Below, piece by piece: positions 10,308 to 20,694 of a DNA stretch of 64,000 nt. The notes below the pieces were generated by a model that did no database searches, was not told the DNA's origin, and was given only the letters and a program-made list of their open reading frames with translations. Each line of letters begins with the position of its first letter. The stretch's first letter is position 1. The translations under genes were made by a program, and so were the position numbers. The DNA comes from Lomentospora prolificans (lineage: Eukaryota > Ascomycota > Sordariomycetes > Microascales > Microascaceae), in contig JARFXM010000009.1 in NCBI GenBank assembly GCA_029532625.1, positions 3,038,001 through 3,102,000 of the forward strand, given 5' to 3'.

Positions 10308-11581
10308 TTTGACGGTGATACTACACCCCGATGCACAAGACAGTGAACGTGGTCATTCCAAACAAGCGAAATGTCCAACAGGGAAAACGATGGGCCAGTC
10401 TACTATATATATCTATTCAACCGTGTCACAGACGACTTTTTTTTTTTTATTTTATTTTTTTTTTTCTCTTTTTCTCCTCCAGGTTCTTTGCAAATTAAGC
10501 CTGAGCGCTGTAAAATTGAGGGTCGCGCTATGCACATGCTGACGGATGTACTTTTGGCGGCGGTTGATGTTCGACCTCGATTTTCCGGCTATGCTACCCG
10601 CAGTATGGATAGATCATGCATGCCAAAGTGTTGCTTCATCTCGCTTTCGTCTGCTCGGTCAGCTATGAGATTGTAGCGGAGGTGCACAGGCGCCTGAGCT
10701 TGTCCCAGCGGATATAGACTCGGGTTTCCGTTCAATCGAGCTCAATCGCAAGGCCGGCAACAGACAGAGCGCAATTGGTACCATGTCCGCCGTCGCTCGA
10801 GGGGAAGGCCTTGCTCGGCCTAAACCATCCATTGCCAGAGCTAGCTAGCTTTGACAATATCCAGTGGATGTTTCTATCCTGGGCGGTTTGCCATCTGCCC
10901 TGCCTGTCTGTCTCCTCTTCCCCGCACGACACAGCCAGGCATGGCACAGCCCCAACCGGGGTTTTTTTGTTTTTGAGGCCCCCGATCAAGGACGCCTACG
11001 AAAGGGTAGCCACGAACTGATTCGCTAGACCGCGGTAATCCAGGGGCGGAAGCCATTATCGTATTATTCGGTCATCTTGAAGGAAGGGTAGTGCCTGTTA
11101 CGGGCCTCAATATCCGATCGAGCCGTGATCCGGTGGGGAACTGGAGATTTGATCCTGCAAGGCTACTTGTCTAAGACGATTTCCTGTTGAGCCTGACATC
11201 AAGATTCTGTCCACGTTTATATACTCATAAGACTAACTCATTTTGGCCGTAAACCACCACCTCTGACCACACAACCCAGGGCCATCTCTTGGAACCCCCC
11301 ATTTGTGAATCCGTGCACTTCAGCCTTGGTCTTTCCATCGCTTGGAGGAACCAACAGCAGCACCGTGGGAACCAAAATCAATAGGTTCAAACGAAAGCCT
11401 CAGCTGAACCAACACGAGGAAGGATACGCTGCTCATGCTGTTCACTGCTCATGGAAACGCCGTCGGAAAATCGTGTCCGCGCAAAGCGCAACGGACTGGA
11501 ATATCTTAGAATTCATCAATGATAACCAAGGGTATACACAATACACAGTTTCTTTTCGCACTCCAACACCACACGTCCACC
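10308..11581. other. intergenic region between HET gene and DHR1
   Basis: This 1274-nt spacer contains the HET promoter on its left side, a T-rich tract at 10437-10471, and the 3' region of the helicase gene on its right. A T-run sits in the 10964-10976 segment. I see no conserved protein fragment or RNA gene. Confidence 0.4.
10403..10413 (-). promoter_or_regulatory. TATA-like element upstream of the HET gene
   Basis: On the minus strand this reads GATATATATAG, about 95 nt upstream of the HET-gene ATG. Its position fits a TATA box, but it is only a sequence resemblance. A T/A-rich homopolymeric stretch lies just upstream (10437-10471). Confidence 0.3.
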
Positions 11582-14500
11582 CTATTTCACCGGCTGCCAA
11601 CCCTTTCCGGGAACCTTCTTTTGCTTCAACTTCACAACGGGCAACGGCCAACCCAGACCTGCCACATTCTCGGCTCGTAGATACGGGACCACCCAACACT
11701 CCCTCATGGCTGCTCCATCCGGAGCATTCGGCAGCTGCGACTCCTTGATAGGCTTGCCGTAGCTAATCAGCGGCGTTCCCTTGGCCAACGCAGCCAGCTC
11801 CCTACCGGAAATATCGGTCAGCGCGTGCATTCTGGTCTTTGGCTTCTTGTCTAGATCCAGGCCGCCCGACGAAGCTCGTTGAAGGTACGCGTAGACGATA
11901 AAAGGTGGACACTCCTGCGTGCTAACGTGGGCCAGGGGCGAGGATGGATGGATATAGATTAGGTTGTCCATCGGATCCTTTGAATTGCCGCGTATGGGCA
12001 TGAGCGGCTGATACGGGACATCGATAGCTCGGCGGGGTTTCCTATACGTTTCCGGTGGGTTCGGCAAGAGATCTGCCCGCATGGCAACTTGGTCAATGAA
12101 GCCAGCGGCAACCATTTCCTTTAGCGCCACGATTTGCTTCTCGGTCGGCCGATCCAGCCTGTCCTCGAATTTGAGACCCGCGCAGGAAGCAATGTTGTTC
12201 TTGAGCAAGTCCACGATCTGCCGGCGAAGCTGCTGGATTTCCTTGAGAACCTTGAATCGTACAAAGTGAGATTCGCACCACTGCTCCGTAGGGTCGTGGG
12301 CAAATTCTCCCACGACTTGGAGGAGTTTTATAGCGTCCGATTTATCGTCAAGGGAGCAGAAATTTGCATGTACGGCATTGTACTTCCTTCGTATCGCAGC
12401 CTGTCGGTCTTCTGCAATGACGTCCGCAGTGGTCAAGATTTCATCGTCACTCTTTGCAGCCAGAGACGGAACCGCTTGGTTCTCGGGTATAAAGATCTCC
12501 GCGGCAGATAGGGCAGCGATAAGGGCTATGGTGTAAGGGAGGCAGCCTTGTTGGTGGCCAACCAAGAGAATGCGAGAGAAGCGAGGCGACAGCGGGAAGA
12601 GTGACATCGTCTTCCCAACTGGGGTGATGGCCCCTGATGTAGACAGCGCAGAGAGATACTCCAAGAGCTTCTCGCCCTTTGCCAAGCTTTGCCGATCCGG
12701 AGGGGTGGGAAAGGGAAAGTTGACCACATGTTGTAAATTCATAGCCTTGAGTTGTAAAACCACTCCTTCAATGGGCATCCGTAGCAACTCAGGGTCCGTG
12801 AACTGCGGAAGATCGCGTTCATAGACAGCGGATGAATACAGCCGATAGCAGTGGCCGGGACCGGTTCGGCCCGCACGGCCTGATCTTTGATTTGCACTCG
12901 CTTTGCTGATCCAGCCGATATCGTAGCTCTGTACACCGCTCAACTTGTCGTATTGCCTCTCTTTGGCCCGACCGCAGTCAAAAACGTAGCGGATTCCAGG
13001 GATAGTCAAACTCGTTTCTGCGACGTTGGTTGCGATGATGACCTGCCTAGTGCCTTCCGGAGGCTCCTCAAACACTCGGAGCTGCTCCCGCGTAGGCAAG
13101 AGCGAGTATAGCGGCAGGATCTGCATCTTTAAAGGAGGCGGTTCTGTATCGTCCTCGTTGATCTCGAATTCGTCCTCTTCCTCTTCGTCCCCGTCCTCAC
13201 TTTCCGGTTCTGATAAGTAGGCGCCATCGTCGTTTCGGTCGTCCACATCGCCAAAGTCGACGTCTTCAACCTCCAGAGGGGCATCGTTGGCGGAAATTTT
13301 CACATTTGCTAGCGTTGAAGTTTGACCCTTGCAAAACACTGCTTTCAGCTTCTTGGTCAATCGCATGATTTCACGTTGGCCCGTCAGAAAGACGAGGATC
13401 CCTCCCGGAGGCAACTTCCGGTGGCCCCTGCTGACTTTCTTGAATGCCTCTTCCACATAATCGGCATGCGTCCTGCGAGCGAAATGTACTGTGACAGGAT
13501 GCTGGCGGCCCTCCACTTCTACTACCGGGGGCGGCGTAGCAAAAAGGGCTTGGTTTTGTGTCATGTCATCGACACGAAGGGTGGCCGACATGATGATGAG
13601 CTTCAAGGGCCTAATAGCTGGGTCGCTGCTGGCCATCTCTCGCCGGAGCTTGATCACGCGGCTAAGGATACCTATAAGGATATCGGTGTTGACGCTGCGT
13701 TCGTGAGCCTCGTCAACAACGATGGCAGAATACTTGCGAAGCGAGATATCTTGTGCCACCTCCCGAAGCAGGACACCGTCCGTCATGAATTTAATGGCCG
13801 TGTTGGGGTCGGCGGTGCCTTCGAACCGGATTTGATATGCCACCCGCTTGGAATGTTCACCTAGCTCCACACCTACACGCTTCGACATACTGACAGCGGC
13901 AACTCGTCGAGGCTGAGTGATCCCAATCATTCCGGGCGTCGGCGAGTTTGGAGATCCGTAACCAGCTTCGAAAAGGAACTGGGGTATTTGTGTGGTTTTA
14001 CCGGAACCTGTTGAACCACAAATGACAACCGTGTCGTTGTTATGGATGGCCTCCATAATCTTCTGCTCCTCTCCCACGACAGGAAGTTTTAAACGGGCTT
14101 CCTGGATCTCTGGGCTGCGCTGTACAGAGACGGCAAAAGCTTTCCTCTCCTTGTCTTGCGTTGGTAGGAGTTCTTTGGGCAACGGGTCCGAGTCGGGCGC
14201 TCGTGGCGTAAAATTGGCCGGCTTTGGAATTTCATATACCGAAGGCGCCGCGCTTACTGGAGAGTAGCCAAGTGCCTCGTTGCGTTGTTGGTGCGCCCAC
14301 GCTTTGAAGGCGGAAGACCTTGCCTTCCTCGATTCAATCTCATCATCGTCCTCATCCATTGCATCTTCGTCGTCTTCGCCATCGCTCGAACCTTCTTCAT
14401 CGGATGAGCCTTCCTCCTCATCTCCTATGGTGTCGTTCGAGCCATTTGGTTCCTCGTCGCTAGAGGCATCGCCTTCAGACGAGGCATCTTGCTCATCTTC

Positions 14501-15241
14501 GGTACTAAAGCCACCCCATTCCTCGTAATCATCTTCGTCCACTGTTTGGCGCTCAGGGTGAATCAAAGACACTTTTGTCACAACACCCCCTCTCTTTTGT
14601 CTCTTCTTTAGGACTGGCCGTCCCTCATCGTCCATATCCAGCGGGCGTTTCAAACCAGATCCAACTTGCACAGGTTGTGTCGTGGGTTTGGTCGTTCCGC
14701 TGCTTATCGTCTCGGTCGATTCGGAAACGGAGCGTTTTGTTAGAGCAGATTTCGGCGCTTCCTCTTCAGATTGGTCCTCCTCCTCCTCTTCGTCGGCTAG
14801 CGGAGCAGGGGCAAAATTTCGCTTCTGGAAAAGGAGGTCCTTTCGAGACTCGTCTTGAATACCCGCCTTCTCCTCCAAAAGTGCTCGGCGCAGTGCCTGT
14901 TTCTTGGTTTCTTTTCCTTGGCCGAGAGCCTTGGTACTGGAAAATAGGGTAGTGTCGATCTTGCTCTTCTCAAGCTTCTCGGCAAAAACACGGCCCTCCT
15001 CCTTTCTCATCTTCTTCTCGATATACTTTTCCAAGCGCTTTGCCTTCTTCGAGCTGACTTTTACACCCTCCCTCTTGAGTTCGTCTTTCATCGCGGCTTT
15101 ACGCTGCTCCAACTCGCGCTTCTGAGCGGGTAGGATCTCCAAGGCATTGGAATCGGTGACCTCGTGGGTGGCATTCTCCTGGGCGCGCTCGCGGGCAAGC
15201 ACTTTGTGCTTCCGCTGTCGGGGCACAAACTTCTTCGCCAT
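11582..15241 (-). CDS. ECM16: DEAH-box RNA helicase Dhr1/Ecm16 (DHX37 family)
   Basis: A single exon encodes 1219 residues (yeast Dhr1 is about 1270). The N-terminal ~370 residues are charged: Lys-rich segments, then long Asp/Glu/Ser tracts around 230-310. The DEAH core follows, with GSTGSGKTTQ (Walker A, near 407), DEAHERS (Walker B, near 509), SATLR (motif III, near 552) and RSGRAGRTGPGHCYRLYSS (motif VI, near 790). An acidic insertion of about 50 residues interrupts the region between RecA1 and RecA2. The HA2/OB-fold region lies after ~850. In yeast Dhr1 is a nucleolar small-subunit processome helicase that displaces U3 snoRNA from pre-18S rRNA, activated by Utp14. The gene is divergent from PAC3. 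Confidence 0.94.
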   Translation of the reverse strand: MAKKFVPRQRKHKVLARERAQENATHEVTDSNALEILPAQKRELEQRKAAMKDELKREGVKVSSKKAKRLEKYIEKKMRKEEGRVFAEKLEKSKIDTTLFSSTKALGQGKETKKQALRRALLEEKAGIQDESRKDLLFQKRNFAPAPLADEEEEEDQSEEEAPKSALTKRSVSESTETISSGTTKPTTQPVQVGSGLKRPLDMDDEGRPVLKKRQKRGGVVTKVSLIHPERQTVDEDDYEEWGGFSTEDEQDASSEGDASSDEEPNGSNDTIGDEEEGSSDEEGSSDGEDDEDAMDEDDDEIESRKARSSAFKAWAHQQRNEALGYSPVSAAPSVYEIPKPANFTPRAPDSDPLPKELLPTQDKERKAFAVSVQRSPEIQEARLKLPVVGEEQKIMEAIHNNDTVVICGSTGSGKTTQIPQFLFEAGYGSPNSPTPGMIGITQPRRVAAVSMSKRVGVELGEHSKRVAYQIRFEGTADPNTAIKFMTDGVLLREVAQDISLRKYSAIVVDEAHERSVNTDILIGILSRVIKLRREMASSDPAIRPLKLIIMSATLRVDDMTQNQALFATPPPVVEVEGRQHPVTVHFARRTHADYVEEAFKKVSRGHRKLPPGGILVFLTGQREIMRLTKKLKAVFCKGQTSTLANVKISANDAPLEVEDVDFGDVDDRNDDGAYLSEPESEDGDEEEEDEFEINEDDTEPPPLKMQILPLYSLLPTREQLRVFEEPPEGTRQVIIATNVAETSLTIPGIRYVFDCGRAKERQYDKLSGVQSYDIGWISKASANQRSGRAGRTGPGHCYRLYSSAVYERDLPQFTDPELLRMPIEGVVLQLKAMNLQHVVNFPFPTPPDRQSLAKGEKLLEYLSALSTSGAITPVGKTMSLFPLSPRFSRILLVGHQQGCLPYTIALIAALSAAEIFIPENQAVPSLAAKSDDEILTTADVIAEDRQAAIRRKYNAVHANFCSLDDKSDAIKLLQVVGEFAHDPTEQWCESHFVRFKVLKEIQQLRRQIVDLLKNNIASCAGLKFEDRLDRPTEKQIVALKEMVAAGFIDQVAMRADLLPNPPETYRKPRRAIDVPYQPLMPIRGNSKDPMDNLIYIHPSSPLAHVSTQECPPFIVYAYLQRASSGGLDLDKKPKTRMHALTDISGRELAALAKGTPLISYGKPIKESQLPNAPDGAAMRECWVVPYLRAENVAGLGWPLPVVKLKQKKVPGKGWQPVK

Positions 15242-15859
15242 ATTGGGTGGCCAAATTGGAGGCTTCTAGGCGGCGAAATCGGGCAGTCGGACGGCAGGCG
15301 AAGGAGTCGAGAATATATGATAGACCGCACCTGTCATGGGCGCTAGGGACTGGTTTTTTTATAACCCTCTTTCTTTTTACGAATCTTTTCCACAACTTTT
15401 TCTGCCAGCCAAAGCTCTCACCGCCTATATGGCAGGAGGTGGGGCCATTTCAAAGGCGGTGTGGTGTATTCAGAGGGGTATGTGTGTGTGTGTGCGTGTG
15501 TGTGTTGTCTATTGTCTATTTAACGCCTAGGCTCAGAGGGGTATGTTCCATGGATGGTTCCATGTTCAATGCTCTGTTCCCGCCCAGGTGGGGCAGAAAT
15601 GCTTAACCAAGGTCAGCCCTGGCGGCCTACTACTCCGTATAACATGCTCCTCGAGACAAGTGGAACAAGTGAGATCAGCGCTAACAGAGCTCGCATCGCC
15701 AGCTGGCCAGCTCATGTATACATACCACGCCAACACCTACGACTCAGAGCGTAGGAATAATTGATAGCCAAGCCTCAAGCTTACCTCAACTCCACATCTA
15801 CCTGGCCTACCCATATTTTCAGCTTGACTCCCAAACGAGCCACGAGAGGCAATACCGTC
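15242..15859. promoter_or_regulatory. divergent intergenic region DHR1/PAC3
   Basis: This 618-nt spacer lies between two divergent starts. It contains a (GT)n microsatellite at 15480-15505 and otherwise unremarkable sequence. No gene is visible; short frames here have no recognisable content. Confidence 0.45.
15480..15505. repeat. (GT)n microsatellite
   Basis: A GT dinucleotide run of about 26 nt with one C interruption lies in the DHR1/PAC3 divergent spacer. Confidence 0.8.
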
Positions 15860-16372
15860 ATGGACCAGGTGAAGGAAGAACCCTTTCCGGCCAAGTCCCG
15901 CCAAGCAGTGGGAAATGTTAAAGGCGTCGCTACCGAAGTCATAGCTATGTCATTCTCAGACAAATACCTAGTCACCGTTTCCCAAGGCGGTCGGTTATCT
16001 CAATGGGTAAGCTCGCATCTCCATAAGCACAACCCAAACCCTCACTTGTTGTTAATTGGGCTCGTTAACACGCCACTTTAGGTTCAAGTTCCCCTTCTCA
16101 GCTCACCAGCTGGTGCTGTGGAGATGCATCTCCCCTCCGCTCGAAACGGTTTCGTCCCTGGAGCGCATTTGACGCCGACAACGCTACTAGGTGCAGGCAG
16201 TGGAGATAGAGAAGCCGTCGGTCACCTTTACGGTACTCAAATAGCTAGCTTCATCTCTATGAAGAACCCTGAAGACCGGCGGACCCTTCTTCTTGGCCTT
16301 GGTCTCGAAAAGCTCGAAGCCGATCAAGAAGCATTCTTTGACGTGCTGGAATTAGCTCGTCAAGTGTTATGA
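15860..16372 (+). CDS. proteasome assembly chaperone 3
   Basis: Two exons, 15860-16006 and 16082-16372, encode 145 residues; the 75-nt intron is in phase 0 after LSQW. Conserved blocks of the PAC3 family are evident: AMSFSDKYLVTVSQGGRLSQW in two parts, VQVPLLSSPAGAVEMHLP, HLTPTTLLGAGS, VGHLYGTQIAS, NPEDRRTLLLGLGLEK, and the C-terminal LELARQVL helix. PAC3 proteins pair with PAC4 and guide alpha-ring assembly of the 20S proteasome in the cytosol and nucleus. The length is normal for the family. Family membership is recognised from remembered homologues rather than a search. Confidence 0.85.
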
Positions 16373-16867
16373 TCATGTGCTCCGATCTGTTCAGTAAAAT
16401 TGACAGGAGGAAATCAAAGGTAGCAGGTTCAAGAGGCTATCGTGTCCTTAGTCCTTGCGGGCGGATTAGCTCATGAATCTCTGAATCTCCTTCGACTATG
16501 AAGGAATTTACTTAAGCCACCAGTGACGGTCTCGATCCCCACCCTTCGCAAGTGGGAGAAAATGATTCCTCCGAACACAGCCTGGCTCCCCAGGTAGGAT
16601 CAATGTCAGTTGCATCCCTTTCGTTCGGGGGGCCGAATATGTACGCAGCCGGTGGCTCAATGTCTGAAGTTACACAACGGGCTACGGACCTCGGAGGGGT
16701 TGTTTGAGTGACTCTAAAGCTGGCAAAGACCGCGCAGACTTGTGGCCCAGAAAAGTCAAAAAAAGGGCGGCTTAGCTAGCATTATAAAAGATTTCTTGAT
16801 TTCTTCCGAATCACGTTCCTATACAACCCATCTAACACATTTGATTTCTCAACTGCATTTGTAGGCC
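16373..16867. promoter_or_regulatory. intergenic region with SDR-gene promoter
   Basis: This 495-nt spacer carries the 3' region of the PAC3 gene and the promoter of the SDR gene. A clear TATA-like element is at 16783-16789. No other feature is visible. Confidence 0.45.
16783..16789 (+). promoter_or_regulatory. TATA box of the SDR gene
   Basis: The sequence TATAAAA lies 79 nt upstream of the ATG at 16868, at a typical distance for a fungal TATA box. The assignment rests on sequence and position only. Confidence 0.5.
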
Positions 16868-17938
16868 ATGGCTTTATTCCCTGGGGTTGCACTCGTCACC
16901 GGAGCGGCATCTGGTACGTCACCATCACCCAATTTTGCGAGAACATAATAGGAGTCTAACAGATATGTTAATAGGTATTGGAAGCCAGGCTGCTGTCTCA
17001 TTTGCTCGAGAGGGTTGCGCCAAAATCGCCATCCTCGATCGTAATAAAGAGGGCCTCGAGGAGACGGCCCGGATGTGTAGACAGGCAAACGAAGCCGCCG
17101 AGGTTTACAAGCTAGAGTATGATGCCCGAAGCGAAAAGGAAATCAACTCGGCAGTGTCTTCGGCCTACGAGGTTTTTGGGAGGATTGACTATGCCGTCAA
17201 CTGCGCTGGTTTGTACCCTTTTCCAACTGAAAACTTGTTGCGTTAAAAGAGTCGGTGTCTGACAGATATACAAATCTATAGGGATACTAGGGCCCATGGC
17301 ACCTTCACACGAGCTCAATGTTGCAGACTTTGACGACGTCACCATGGTCAACTACCGCGGCCTTTGGATTACTCAACGGGCCGAGATTTCCCACATGCTG
17401 AAGCAAGAGTCTCTTCCAACCCATGACGGAAGACCCGGCAATAGAGGCGTCATTGTCAACGTTGCCAGCAACTTGGGCCTTGTTAGCCGACCGGAAGCTC
17501 GTATGCACAAAATACCACCCTCGAGGCTCTTTCACCGGTCTAGCCGGGGAACTGAAGTTCGCTGACATCAAATCCAAAGCTGCATACAGTGGGTCCAAGG
17601 CAGGCGTAATCAGCCTGACGAGAACTGACGCGATTGATGTAAGTAGATGCACAGGATTGGGCCTAAAGGGTCGAGGAAGCTAGCGGCTGCTGCTAATAAG
17701 TCGGACCGGCTAGTACTCGAAGCACAACATTCGCATCAACTGCGTGTGTCCGGGACTCGTCGAGACTCCTATGACCAAGGACCTACCTCCAGATGACCCT
17801 GCACGTTTCGTAGCGCCAATGGGTAGAATGGCCAAGACACAGGAAGTTGCGGATGCGATCTTATTTCTATGTAGCTCAAAGGCTACTTATATTCAAGGTG
17901 CCGCGCTTTCTGTAGACGGCGGCTATACCATCAACTAA
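16868..17938 (+). CDS. short-chain dehydrogenase/reductase
   Basis: Five exons, 16868-16913, 16975-17208, 17282-17500, 17580-17638 and 17714-17938, encode 260 residues, the standard size for a classical SDR. The introns are 61-79 nt and every junction keeps a conserved motif intact. The cofactor motif TGAASGIG occupies residues 11-18. VNCAG follows further on. The catalytic triad is Ser156 (in VNVASNLG), Tyr169 and Lys173 (YSGSK). The C-terminal INCVCPGLVETPM and SVDGGYTIN are typical. An Asp at the end of beta-2 (ILDRN) suggests NAD(H) preference, which is inference. The substrate cannot be read from sequence. There is no neighbouring cluster of biosynthetic genes, so the role is unknown. 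Confidence 0.9.
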
Positions 17939-18180
17939 AAGCAATGCGCAGCAAAAGTCTTCAATGCAAGAAACGGCGGGAAAGGAACGAACAAGGAAAG
18001 GGTATCTTTAGAAGTAGTCTCCACTACATAGTTTTAACCGAATCCCCAACTCCAGCATAATGAATTTCTCTCCTGCTTTCCACTCTCATATATTATTCAT
18101 GACCCTGCCACACCCGCAGGAGTACTCACATGTTAGACCGATGCTTCTAACTTGTTGAAATGGTGGTTGAGTATGTTTGA

Positions 18181-19210
18181 TTAACCCGTGGGGGAGACGG
18201 GTCCAGGCTTGCTCTTGCGCCGTTTCAGTTTGGGTGCATTTGGTTGTCTTGGGCTCTTCTCTGGCTTCCCGTCCTTCTTGACATCCTTGACATTCTTACC
18301 AGCGGCCGGACCAGACAATCCCAAATTGCCAATGCCCTCAGTTTTTACCGGTAGAATAGGGGGTTTCACGGGCTTTTCCATGCGGCCGGTCGAAGCAACA
18401 TGGAAATTGCCAGGCTGACCAGTGATGGGCTTCTCATCAATATAGTCTGCACCATATTTGAGGTGTCTGAAGAAGGAATCCTCGGCAAGCTGTTGAAGTT
18501 CGACTTCCAGAGAGCTGTTTTTGGTCTTGGCTCCTTCTTCCTCATTTGCAGGGAGCGACTTTTCAACAGGGGTATCTTCGGCCTTGTTCGCATTGGAGGG
18601 TTGACGGTAGACGTCGCCCTGAGAAGGCGTCCACGTCCGCGCACTGTCCATGGCAGGGAGGATTCCGCCGAGAGCCGTCGTAATTGTGTTCTAAATTCAG
18701 GGTTAGCTTTGTCCGGCACAACTACTCTGGCTCCAAGGCGAGGGAAGAGAAGGTGGGAGGACAAGGTGGGCACTAACGATTCTCGACTGAAGGACGTCCG
18801 CAAGGGTGGGCGCCTGGTAGATATTTTCGCCAACGATAAAATACGTCGCGTGCACGGTGATTTCATCCTCGACTCCCGGCCTCTTCTTCCTCGTCTGCTT
18901 GCGAATCACCCACACGCCGGTGCCCTGGCCTGGTCCCATCTCGGCCGGCTCTTGCGCGACCATGAACTCCAATCCTGCCATAGTACGCAGGCGACCCTCG
19001 AATGCCTCACGCGTCTGGATCAGGTGATACATTCCCGCGTTATGAAACGCCTGATTCGTGACAATGGCGTTGTTCGACGTCTCCTCGAAGAAGGGGGAGC
19101 GCGCGAAGTAGTGGAGCACGGTGTTGGAGTGGATGCCGCCCATCTCAGCGACAATCTGGGGGGAGCGCCACTGGATCTCGTCCAAGGGGGGGGTCTTTGG
19201 GGGAGGCCAT
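18181..19210 (-). CDS. MED6: Mediator complex subunit 6 (apparent 1-nt frameshift near start)
   Basis: Two exons, about 19210-18778 and 18690-18181, are joined across an 87-nt intron (GTTAGT...TTTAG) after VLQSRI. The Med6 core is clear: LDEIQWRSPQIVAEMGGIHSN, FFEETSNNAIVTNQAF, YHLIQTREAFEGRL, GLEFMVAQEP and GVWVIRKQTRKKR. Med6 is a head-module subunit of the RNA polymerase II Mediator. The natural start MASPKDPP is at 19210, but a run of eight C residues (19186-19193) shifts the frame before LDEIQW. With one C fewer, the two parts join and the product is 313 residues. No in-frame ATG exists upstream in the core frame, which meets a stop near 19340. The Lys-rich C-terminus (KLKRRKSKPGP) is intact. 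A sequencing error in the homopolymer is the likeliest cause. Confidence 0.88.
19186..19193 (-). other. homopolymer C8 run causing MED6 frame break
   Basis: The minus strand reads eight consecutive C between the codons for MASPKD and LDEIQW. Exon 1 from the ATG measures 433 nt, one more than a multiple of three, which matches one surplus C. Confidence 0.75.
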
Positions 19211-20156
19211 TTCGGAACTTGAAGACTGGGAGCCAGGCGCAATTTTGCATGGGCTGTGGGATGTCGGTCGAGAGTTGCTTGAACGTGATTCCCCAAAGCC
19301 TGGGGTGTGTTGGGAGCTTGGTGGACTTGGCGGTGTCATTGGCAGCTTCCACCTAAAATGGATCGTTACCAAAAGTGGGAATTAACCTTTGCTCTATCTA
19401 CTAACTACACTGGCTGATTTCATAAACGATTCTTTTCGTACCATTTATTGCATAAACAGAGTGACCACCAACAATGCCTTGCTCTTCACTCAGAAGTTTC
19501 ATCAGGGAAGAAGGCTTCAAGTAGACACTATTTAAAATAAGATAGTAATGAGAAGAATTTCCAGAAGACTATTTTGTCTTCATCATAATGGATGCTTGGC
19601 TCTTAAAAATCTACCTTAATTAAACAGCCTTACAACCATTTTTCCAGCTGGTTATGCTCTCGAACAGGGAATTAATGCCATCTTGTCCAAGGGCTTAAGA
19701 GTTAGGCACTGGACATGAGCAGATAGCCAAGACGTTACACCTCGTCCTGGCGCTAGGCGTACGTATATGAGATTTCGTCGCTCAGCTTCTAAACCTGGAT
19801 CTTTGAGCACAGCCCTTCCGAGACGCTCCAATTTTCATTGTGCAATGGCGGCGCCAAGTTATGAGGGCGGACCGCTCTTAATATCGAAATAACCCAAGCG
19901 TTTCAAGGTCACTCCTACTGGTCGCATCAAAGAGAGGTCAAGTATTCTATTCTCTAGAGACCATAATACAAGAGGATCCCCAAACCCCTCAGGTCGATCG
20001 CCCGTGATATATCCTCGAGAGAAAATGTTGTGGTCTCTCTCAAGCCGTTAACCGTGTGAGGGGTAAGTATAACACTGGATAGACCGTCTGACAGTGGTGG
20101 GCTCGACTTGAAGCCGAGCGTTGTGCAACCGCGCCCAGGGAGAGATGGCACGGTAT
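19211..20156. other. degenerate AT-rich intergenic region
   Basis: About 950 nt contain the upstream region of MED6 and AT-rich sequence (about 19400-19650) without any coding signal. A minus-strand frame at 19190-19352 reads protein-like but has no ATG and no recognisable motif. I call nothing here. Confidence 0.35.
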
Positions 20157-20694
20157 AAATAGGAAGGATCCAGCCCTTGAAAAGAAACCTTGTCATAGCT
20201 GGCCCTCCCGATAACGAGGTTCGGGTGGAGCTTAATCACGGCAACTACTGGCAGTTCATCCCTACCATGGACAACACCAACGCCTATAGAATCGAAGACG
20301 CCACCATCGACGGTCGTTCCCACCGAAGAAGTCAATGCAACCAATCCTAGAGATTCTGAAAGCGCTCCGGCGCACATATCCGCTGCCAGCGGCATCAGCT
20401 GGTATACGAGTCGGAGCGGCGTGTGCCGTCCTATTGATCCTTCCGGAAAAGAGGAAGATGAAGCCCGACAGTAAAGGCCTGCCACCTCATCCGATATACA
20501 GCCCGCCTCGGCTTCATTATTCCCAGTACCCCTCGGAAATGACGTCAAACGAGGTGGCAGCTCACGATGTGGAAGGTGAACGGATGGTCAACCGAAGCCC
20601 ACAAGAGCTCGGCGGTGAGGTCTACAGACTGGCATCCACCACCACCGCACTTCGACTGGCATCCACCACCACCGCACTTCTAACAGCTGTGTAA
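20157..20694 (+). pseudogene. remnant of a fungal single-pass membrane protein, scattered over three frames
   Basis: Three overlapping plus-strand frames each read like one part of a single gene. About 20157-20340 gives an ectodomain-like stretch ending near IPTMDNTNAYR. About 20198-20474 gives a Thr/Pro/Ser-rich linker (PWTTPTPIESKTPPSTVVPT). About 20335-20694 gives a short hydrophobic stretch (GIRVGAACAVLLIL), then a basic stop (PEKRKMK) and a cytoplasmic tail with PRLHYSQYP and SPQELGGEVYR. Tails with LHYSQYP-like and QELGGEVY-like motifs are common in fungal Ser/Thr-rich single-pass surface proteins, as I recall them. No in-frame path joins the parts, so frameshifts are likely. The tail ends with an exact 27-bp tandem duplication. 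No intact start or signal peptide is visible. Confidence 0.4.
20627..20680 (+). repeat. 27-bp tandem duplication
   Basis: Two exact copies, 20627-20653 and 20654-20680, encode RLASTTTAL twice in the frame of the putative cytoplasmic tail. Because 27 is a multiple of three the frame is kept. Confidence 0.85.

Noticed and set aside
19190..19352. Protein-like minus-strand frame just upstream of MED6
   Set aside because: It begins without ATG after a stop and overlaps the MED6 start region; no family recognised, likely leader sequence.
18400..19356. 318-codon frame antisense to MED6
   Set aside because: MED6 motifs on the minus strand are unambiguous; the antisense frame is a shadow.
20048..20548. 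166-codon minus-strand frame in the degenerate region
   Set aside because: The plus-strand frames over the same bases look more like a membrane protein; the minus frame has no motif.
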